From CAG-877 sp963660495 (GTDB lineage: Bacteria; Bacillota_I; Bacilli_A; RF39; UBA660), in the NCBI GenBank assembly GCA_963660495.1, contig CAVKYO010000034.1, positions 1 to 25,870 of the forward strand: DNA of 25,870 nucleotides, in the 5' to 3' direction. The notes beneath the pieces are model-generated. The model was not told where the DNA came from. It saw only the letters and a program-made list of their open reading frames with translations, and ran no database searches. Both the position numbers and the translations under genes were made by a program. This document shows, piece after piece, positions 20,762 to 25,870 of this stretch (positions are counted from its first letter, which is position 1; each line of letters starts with the position of its first letter).

Positions 20762-21644
20762 CGTAATTTAACACCTCTTCTAATCTTGGTATTGAATGTC
20801 TAGATCCGATTGTTTTAACTGATAAAGCACCAGCGATGGATGCATAATGAATAGCGTCTTTTAAAGAATATGAGTTTGCTATAAAGTAAGCAAAAGCACC
20901 ATGGAATATATCTCCTGCTCCTGTTGAATCAAGAGACTTTTCTTTTACACTTGGAAGACGACAATACTTTCCCTCTATTTCAGTAAAGCTACCTTTTTCT
21001 TCTAAAGTAATTATAATATTGGTATTATAATATTCTTTTAATTTTTTATAGCAAAAAATAATTGTTTCTTTATTTTGATAATCTATTTTTGTTTTAGCAA
21101 ATTCTTCAGCAAAGTCTTTAGAACAAATTACGTACGTTACCAACTTACCCAAAGCTAAAGTATCTTCATTTAATCTTCCAGCATCAAGTATACTAATGGC
21201 ATCTTTATTGTCTTTTAGGACTTCCATTGCTGTTTCTTTGTGTTCACCATCAACTAATACAATATCTGCTTTTAGATTTTTATTATAGGATAGTTTTCGT
21301 ATTGGCTTATCTTTAACAGTGAGAATTGTTCTAGTTCCTTTTTTTAAATTAGCAATTATATAACTACTTGAAGTTTTAAAATTTTTTATTTGTTCTATAT
21401 ATTCTGTATGGGCTTTTACTTGTTTAAATTCATCTATTATTAATTTCCCATAATAATCATCACCTACTGCTGATATAATAGTTGTATCTATTTGCCATAA
21501 GGCTAATAAATATCCAGCGTTTGCTGCTGGACCGCCACCGTTTTCTATGCTTTCACTAAGTCTGGTTTTTTTATTTTCTATTGGAAATTCTTCTACAGGT
21601 AATGTTATATCATATGTTGAATGTCCTATGCATATTGCTTTCAT
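20748..21644 (-). CDS. PfkB-family carbohydrate/nucleoside kinase
   Basis: 298 residues with both PfkB signatures: GGGPAANAGYLLALW (about 37-51) near the N-terminus, and the ATP/catalytic block DSTGAGDIFHGAFAYF (about 239-254) with catalytic Asp in GAGD. The family phosphorylates sugars or nucleosides (ribose, fructose, 2-keto-3-deoxygluconate, adenosine and others); the residues visible do not settle the substrate. AAAGGAG precedes the ATG. No transporter or sugar-catabolic enzyme is adjacent, which leaves its pathway open; neighbours are a DUF554 membrane protein and an Smr protein. Confidence 0.92.
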   Translation of the reverse strand: MKAICIGHSTYDITLPVEEFPIENKKTRLSESIENGGGPAANAGYLLALWQIDTTIISAVGDDYYGKLIIDEFKQVKAHTEYIEQIKNFKTSSSYIIANLKKGTRTILTVKDKPIRKLSYNKNLKADIVLVDGEHKETAMEVLKDNKDAISILDAGRLNEDTLALGKLVTYVICSKDFAEEFAKTKIDYQNKETIIFCYKKLKEYYNTNIIITLEEKGSFTEIEGKYCRLPSVKEKSLDSTGAGDIFHGAFAYFIANSYSLKDAIHYASIAGALSVKTIGSRHSIPRLEEVLNYDDII

Positions 21645-21677
21645 AATTATTTCTCCTTTGTAACATTTATTTTTTAT

Positions 21678-22376
21678 TTAAAAAATTGCGGCTAAAAATA
21701 TCGCTGGTAAAAGATTGGATACTGATATTTGTCTATCGAATAATAAATTTATTCCTACACAAAATATTATAATTGATCCTATTAAAGAGATATTTGCTAC
21801 AGCAGTGAGTGTTATTATACTTGTTAATCCTTTCGCTACTAGTGTCATTAGTCCTTCTAAAATAAATACTGGTATAGCACTATAAACGCATCCTTTTCCT
21901 AATGAACAGGTTAAGATCATTACTAAAACAGCATCAATGATGGACTTGGTTATTAATATAGTATAAGACCCTGTTATTCCTTCTTCAATAGATCCAAGTA
22001 TAGCCATAGCACCAGTACAGACTGTAAATGACGCTGTAGTAAATCCTTTAACAAACTTTTTATCTTTTGAATGACCTGTTTTTTCTTTTATTATTGAGGC
22101 AAGCGAAGTGAATTTTCCTTCTATATTCAGTATTTCACCTATTATTGTTCCTAGTGTTATACAAATTACAACAAATAAACTTCTACCAGCTATTAGTTCT
22201 TGATTATTTATTGATACCATACCAGAAATGGCACCAGATATACCAATGAAGATGATTGATATTGCACAACTTTTAATTATTGCTGTTTGACTTTCTTCTT
22301 TTAAATATTTACCAAATAATATACCTATTATACCAGCAATTACAATTGAAATTGTATTAATTATTGTTCCGATCAT
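21678..22376 (-). CDS. DUF554 family integral membrane protein
   Basis: 232 residues, almost all hydrophobic, with about six to seven membrane segments. Family features are the start MIGTIINTISIVIAGIIG, the GTIIGEILNIEGK stretch (about 77-89), and FTTASFTVCTGAMAILGSIEEG (in two pieces around 111-132), which is typical of YdfK/YqgA proteins. The family is thought to transport a small molecule, but no substrate is established. AGGAG precedes the ATG; 15 bases separate it from the GNAT gene upstream. It is in the middle of the five-gene kinase/GNAT/PfkB/Smr operon. Confidence 0.9.
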   Translation of the reverse strand: MIGTIINTISIVIAGIIGILFGKYLKEESQTAIIKSCAISIIFIGISGAISGMVSINNQELIAGRSLFVVICITLGTIIGEILNIEGKFTSLASIIKEKTGHSKDKKFVKGFTTASFTVCTGAMAILGSIEEGITGSYTILITKSIIDAVLVMILTCSLGKGCVYSAIPVFILEGLMTLVAKGLTSIITLTAVANISLIGSIIIFCVGINLLFDRQISVSNLLPAIFLAAIF

Positions 22377-22391
22377 AAATTATTCTCCTAT

Positions 22392-22874
22392 TTATAATTT
22401 TTTTATATTACTATACATCCTTGAATGATATCCTTGTTTATCATAAAAATTAATACCTAATTTATTATAAGCAAATACATCTACAAAAGAATATTCACAG
22501 TTGTTTGCTTTGAAATAATTTTCAATAGTTTTCATTAAATCTTTTCCAATACCTTTACTTCTTGTTTTTGAAGTAACAATCAACTCTGTAATTTCTCCAG
22601 ATTTTGGACACTTGTAATCTAGATAATCATACTCATCATAATTTCTTATAATACCCATAATTAATCCTAAAACTTTATTATTTTCTATGGCTAAGTAACA
22701 TTTACCTGAATTATTATTTACTTCTTCTAAATCTAATAAAGCCATTTTTTCATGATACTCTTTATGAACATGATCTAGATTATCTTCATCTATTGATACA
22801 AGATACTCTTCTAATTCAGTTAATAAATCTCTTACGTCTTCTAAATATTTATCTTCATATTCAATTATTTCCAT
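22392..22874 (-). CDS. GNAT family N-acetyltransferase
   Basis: 160 residues. The acetyl-CoA binding motif A is readable as ELIVTSKTRSKGIGKDLM (about 97-114), with the R-x2-G-x-G loop, followed by the conserved NKLGINFYDKQGYHSR (about 136-151). The acidic N-terminal helix region (DVRDLLTELEEYLVSIDED) would form the substrate side. The substrate is unknown. The ATG lies 14 bases inside the end of the kinase gene, with GAGGTG as the ribosome site, so the two are probably coupled. An antibiotic acetyltransferase role cannot be excluded but nothing supports it. Confidence 0.9.
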   Translation of the reverse strand: MEIIEYEDKYLEDVRDLLTELEEYLVSIDEDNLDHVHKEYHEKMALLDLEEVNNNSGKCYLAIENNKVLGLIMGIIRNYDEYDYLDYKCPKSGEITELIVTSKTRSKGIGKDLMKTIENYFKANNCEYSFVDVFAYNKLGINFYDKQGYHSRMYSNIKKL

Positions 22875-23358
22875 TTAACACCTCTTCAACTGTTTCTTCT
22901 ATAGTTAGACTTGAACTATCAATTATATATTTTTTATCATAATTATATTTTTTAAATTGATTTAAAAGAATAACACTTCTTTCATGCATTTGGCAATCTT
23001 CTACTCTTAATAAATCTCTTTTTATAATTGTTTCTTCATCTACTAATAAACATCTAAATATCATTTCATAGTCTTTAAATATTTCTTTTAATCTGTCTAA
23101 GTTTTTATTATTTATAATATAATTAAAGACTACGTCATATCCTGATTCTAAGTATGATTTAATTAACATAATACAATTATTCCAAAATAATTCTAATGGT
23201 GCATCTTCATACCAAGGCTTTATTCTACCGCCTACAAAGAAATTGTAAATTGTGTCACCTTCTATTACAACTGATTTCTTTAATTTTTTTCCGACTTCAT
23301 AACTGATGGTACTTTTCCCTACTCCAGCAGGTCCTGTTATTATGTATAATTTATTCAT
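22861..23358 (-). CDS. Small P-loop kinase (AAA_17/AAA_33-like)
   Basis: 165 residues with Walker A GPAGVGKST (9-17) at the N-terminus, an EGDTIYNF stretch (about 33-40) like the acceptor-binding loop of shikimate/gluconate-type kinases, and IIKRDLLR with lid-type arginines (about 131-138). It resembles the small kinases of the AAA_17/AAA_33 groups that phosphorylate metabolites or antibiotics; the acceptor is unknown. AGGAAGG precedes the ATG; a nearby partly repeated TTAAATAGGAA makes a second ribosome-site-like copy just upstream. It is the first gene of the operon reaching 20507. Confidence 0.85.
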   Translation of the reverse strand: MNKLYIITGPAGVGKSTISYEVGKKLKKSVVIEGDTIYNFFVGGRIKPWYEDAPLELFWNNCIMLIKSYLESGYDVVFNYIINNKNLDRLKEIFKDYEMIFRCLLVDEETIIKRDLLRVEDCQMHERSVILLNQFKKYNYDKKYIIDSSSLTIEETVEEVLNGNN

Positions 23359-23410
23359 ATTTTTTCCTTCCTATTTAATTTCCTATTTAATTATTTACTA
23401 TCTCAAACAT

Positions 23411-23419
23411 ATTTTACCA
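23411..23419 (-). promoter_or_regulatory. Candidate extended -10 promoter of the kinase-to-Smr operon
   Basis: Minus strand TGG-TAAAAT (23411-23419); no clear -35. The boxes directly follow the upstream terminator's T tract. Confidence 0.45.
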
Positions 23420-23459
23420 TAAAATAAAAGAAAACTCTATCATAAGATAAGAGCTTTCT
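23420..23459 (-). terminator. Terminator of the DUF2207 gene
   Basis: On the minus strand AGAAAGCTC and TATC pair with GATA and GAGTTTTCT across 23429-23459, with one bulged base and one G-U pair, around a short loop; TTTATTTTA follows. Confidence 0.85.
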
Positions 23460-23504
23460 AATATTATTTAGTATTTTAATTTTATTTATAGACCAATAGT
23501 CGAT

Positions 23505-25709
23505 TTAAATATCTTTGTCATCCATTACTGAGGTTATAAAACTATTAAATGATTTAATATCAAATTTAGAAGAACCATCATACCAGTCTGGTGTTTTCAT
23601 AGGGATTGTTTCAAATTTTTCAGTCCATACATCGTATAAATCCAAAACATAGGCATATGGTAATGTTTCATAAAAGTAATTTGGATTTTCTTTTACTAAG
23701 TCTAATAGTTCTTGCTGCTGGGCAGTTTCTATGAATTTTTTAAATCCAAGTGTTTTTCCTAATGTTTCAGCACCATATGGTGTTTTTCTTGGCATTTTTT
23801 TATAGAATATGTACATTATAGTCATAGATATTATTTGTAGTATTATTGCTGTTATATATATACGACTGTTCATTATTACTGTCCATATTGGAGAACAAAT
23901 CAAATAAATAGATATAAATGTGCACAAATGAAGTATTACAAAAATTTTAGCTCCTATCGATGGAATATCAAAAATCACTAAAACTGGAAATCCAGCTAAA
24001 TATACAAATCCAGCGACAATAATCATTCCTACTACTGCATCAATTGTTTCATATTCTAATATTGGAACACAAAGTACTGTAAATAATGATATAGTCATTA
24101 ATATAGCTATTATTATGCGTTTTTTAAATGTTTTTTCTACAAAAATATTGTCTAATCTTTCATAGCAGAAGTTGTAATAAGAGCTTTCTCCAGTAAAAAG
24201 TTCTTGTAAAAAGGTCTTTTCTATATCATTAGTACCATCATAGTCTTTTTGTTTTATTATCGTATAGTCTTTTTTATTAGAAACAGTAAGACTATTTTTT
24301 ATTTCATTAATTTTGATATAACCTTTATTTGCTAAATATATTAATAATGATTTTAAATCTTTTTGTCTAACTTTTCCATTATATAAATATCCTATTTCAA
24401 AACTATTTAGTTCTTTGGGAGGATAAGTTTCTTTAGTTTCTACTATTTCTCTTTCTTTACCATATCTTAGCCATATTAAGAAAGATACACCAGGGCCTGA
24501 TATAAGTATTATAAACATTATATAATCTAGTAATGACATATCTAAATCAGCATTTACAAAATAGCCATCTTCTAACTTTAGTTTAACAATCAATACTTCA
24601 TCTTTGTTTAAACTGTCAAGATATCTTCCAGTTATGGTATTACCAGATACTTCGTAACTAATTTTAGATGTAGCTTCTAAAATGTCTAGTCCAGATAAAA
24701 AACTAAGTTTTGACTTGTCAAACTCTTTTGGCATTGTAATTGTAAAAGTTATATTGCTGATACTTGTATCCCAATTATTATTAATAACATTAAAATATAA
24801 TTCATCATAACCTTTGTTAGAATCTTTTCCTAAGCCATATGTATAACTAATTGTATAGTCTTTTTGACCTTTTACAGTTTTATTTTTATCGCCGAGTTTA
24901 ATAAGTATATCTTCATCTTCTGTCGATATAGAATATTTATCACTTGCTTTTATATTTTTTATCTTAGCATAACTTCTTAATGGAATGTCATCTAATCTTT
25001 TAACTTCATTTATTTTTGATAATGTTTTAGTTAGTCCTTGTTTATTAACTTTAAAATTTGCACCTATTGTTTCTGTAATATTTAAAGTATTATTTTTATT
25101 TACAATTATGTTTACATCATAGCTATTTAAAATATATGGACTGGATTCACTAATTGGATTTATTTTCATTTCTATAATATTAGTATCAGTTATCTCTTCT
25201 GCTCCGATTAAAGATAATTGTAGTTTTTCATGATAAATATAGTTATCATACGTTTCTTTTGAAACTGGTTCTATAATTAATTTAAAATACTTTACTTCTG
25301 AAATTTTTTCTTCTGTAGCGTAAAGTCCTTTATTTTCTAATTTGAAAGGCAAATAGTTTTCATCACATTTTTCATCATAACAGAAAGCCGTGTCTTCTAT
25401 TTTATTATATCCATAGCTTTTTCCTATTTCTTCTTTATCTGAATTATAATAATAAATAATATAGTGAAAATAATAAATATCAGATGTTTTTCTTATAGCA
25501 GTTGTTTTTATAATTACAGCTGGAAAATCAACAGATGATATATATTCATGATCTACTATCGCAATAGTAAAGTCTTTGCTAGAAAATTCTACTGAGCTAT
25601 TCCTATTTACAAAATCACTTTTATAACTTGTAGCATTTACTTTTAAGGGTATGATAAGTGTTAATACTGCAAGTAAAAGTAGATACCTATAGCAATTTTT
25701 TATTTGCAT
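23505..25709 (-). CDS. DUF2207 family membrane protein
   Basis: About 734 residues. A signal-peptide-like segment near the start (LLLLAVLTLIIPLKVNA) is followed by a long external region. The conserved DUF2207 strand domain begins around YDVNIIVNKNNTLNITETI, with YTISYTYGLG further on. A membrane segment, then RYGKEREIVETKETYPP and the winged-helix-like LKSLLIYLANKGYIKI lie inside the cell. Two to four further helices and a tail with KFIETAQQQELL, LPYAYVLDLYDVW and PDWYDG close the protein. The function is unknown, although the family is widespread in Firmicutes. The start is uncertain: AAGGAG is only two bases before the ATG at 25718 and 11 before the one at 25709. Confidence 0.9.
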   Translation of the reverse strand: MQIKNCYRYLLLLAVLTLIIPLKVNATSYKSDFVNRNSSVEFSSKDFTIAIVDHEYISSVDFPAVIIKTTAIRKTSDIYYFHYIIYYYNSDKEEIGKSYGYNKIEDTAFCYDEKCDENYLPFKLENKGLYATEEKISEVKYFKLIIEPVSKETYDNYIYHEKLQLSLIGAEEITDTNIIEMKINPISESSPYILNSYDVNIIVNKNNTLNITETIGANFKVNKQGLTKTLSKINEVKRLDDIPLRSYAKIKNIKASDKYSISTEDEDILIKLGDKNKTVKGQKDYTISYTYGLGKDSNKGYDELYFNVINNNWDTSISNITFTITMPKEFDKSKLSFLSGLDILEATSKISYEVSGNTITGRYLDSLNKDEVLIVKLKLEDGYFVNADLDMSLLDYIMFIILISGPGVSFLIWLRYGKEREIVETKETYPPKELNSFEIGYLYNGKVRQKDLKSLLIYLANKGYIKINEIKNSLTVSNKKDYTIIKQKDYDGTNDIEKTFLQELFTGESSYYNFCYERLDNIFVEKTFKKRIIIAILMTISLFTVLCVPILEYETIDAVVGMIIVAGFVYLAGFPVLVIFDIPSIGAKIFVILHLCTFISIYLICSPIWTVIMNSRIYITAIILQIISMTIMYIFYKKMPRKTPYGAETLGKTLGFKKFIETAQQQELLDLVKENPNYFYETLPYAYVLDLYDVWTEKFETIPMKTPDWYDGSSKFDIKSFNSFITSVMDDKDI

Positions 25710-25789
25710 ATTTTTCATTACTCCTTCATATTTTTTCAAACTATTTTACTTTAATATAATATTATCATATTTTTAAAAACATTAAAATA

Positions 25790-25824
25790 AAAGTTCCTTA
25801 TTTTTAGGAACTTTATTTTTTGTT
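25790..25824. terminator. Bidirectional terminator hairpin
   Basis: AAAGTTCCT (25790-25798) pairs with AGGAACTTT (25806-25814). The plus side continues ATTTTTTGTTT; the minus side continues TATTTT. No plus-strand gene precedes it, so it probably ends a minus-strand gene beyond the right edge. Confidence 0.7.
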
Positions 25825-25838
25825 TATAAGGAATTTGC
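25815..25838 (+). repeat. Terminator-associated palindrome, copy 3 (half copy)
   Basis: TTTTTTGTTTATAAGGAATTT matches one arm plus loop start of copy 1 read on the minus strand. The second arm has decayed to GCTTTTTAC. Like the other copies it starts in the T tract of a terminator hairpin. Confidence 0.65.
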
Positions 25839-25870
25839 TTTTTACTTTTCAAATTTTTATAATTGTGCTA

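Overview
The window looks like chromosomal DNA from an uncultured, very AT-rich Bacillota (Firmicutes), probably a gut Bacilli lineage of the RF39/RFN20/TANB77 type. The reasons are strong AGGAGGTGAT-type Shine-Dalgarno sites, the standard code with TGA used as stop and TGG for Trp, tRNA genes with encoded CCA, Firmicutes-type sigma-A promoters (TTGACA-17-TATAAT), a GerA-family spore germination gene, and DUF families typical of low-GC Gram-positives. No taxonomic marker is present, so the lineage is an inference. I see no phage, conjugation or transposase gene and no CRISPR array. Almost everything is on the minus strand; the plus strand carries only a cut-off ORF end, an Asn-rich membrane protein and the gerA/gerC pair.

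Layout, left to right. (1) 1-233: end of a plus-strand ORF with a zinc-ribbon-like tail, then two convergent terminators with a palindrome between them. (2) 232-4819: a minus-strand operon csoR-copA-copZ-mnmA-B3/4 protein, from one consensus promoter, joining copper efflux to tRNA 2-thiolation and a tRNA-editing-type domain. (3) 4838-8350: a five-gene operon of a CmpB-like membrane protein, a Nudix hydrolase, a transglutaminase-like protein, a DUF2974 alpha/beta hydrolase and a CatA-like acetyltransferase. (4) 8387-9210: an Asn-rich single-pass protein and a long perfect palindrome. (5) 9219-10764: a possible 55-aa protein and the rRNA methyltransferase RlmD. (6) 10751-12597: gerA with a truncated gerC and a sigma-G-like promoter. 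(7) 12587-14337: a secreted paired-Cys protein, then a DUF3006 protein and a ComEC-like secreted metallo-hydrolase. (8) 14529-15836: a YbaK/ProX deacylase, tRNA-Leu(UAG), tRNA-Ile2(CAU) and a Nudix gene. (9) 15910-20510: an unrecognised 139-aa protein and a two-gene operon for two large membrane-anchored extracytoplasmic proteins, one with four 27-residue Cys-bounded repeats. (10) 20494-23419: operon of a small P-loop kinase, GNAT, DUF554, PfkB kinase and Smr protein. (11) 23429-25870: a DUF2207 membrane protein and a partial copy of the palindrome.

The best candidates for something undescribed are: the repeat-bearing surface module at 15931-20446; a terminator-associated palindrome present in three copies (181-211, 9165-9206, 25815-25838); a germinant-receptor locus reduced to GerA plus a one-domain, non-lipidated GerC; and very compact signal stacking, where a stop codon, a terminator hairpin and the next gene's -35 box share the same bases (about 20505-20510, and similarly at 15061-15079). 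All functional claims rest on motifs read by eye; no database search was run.
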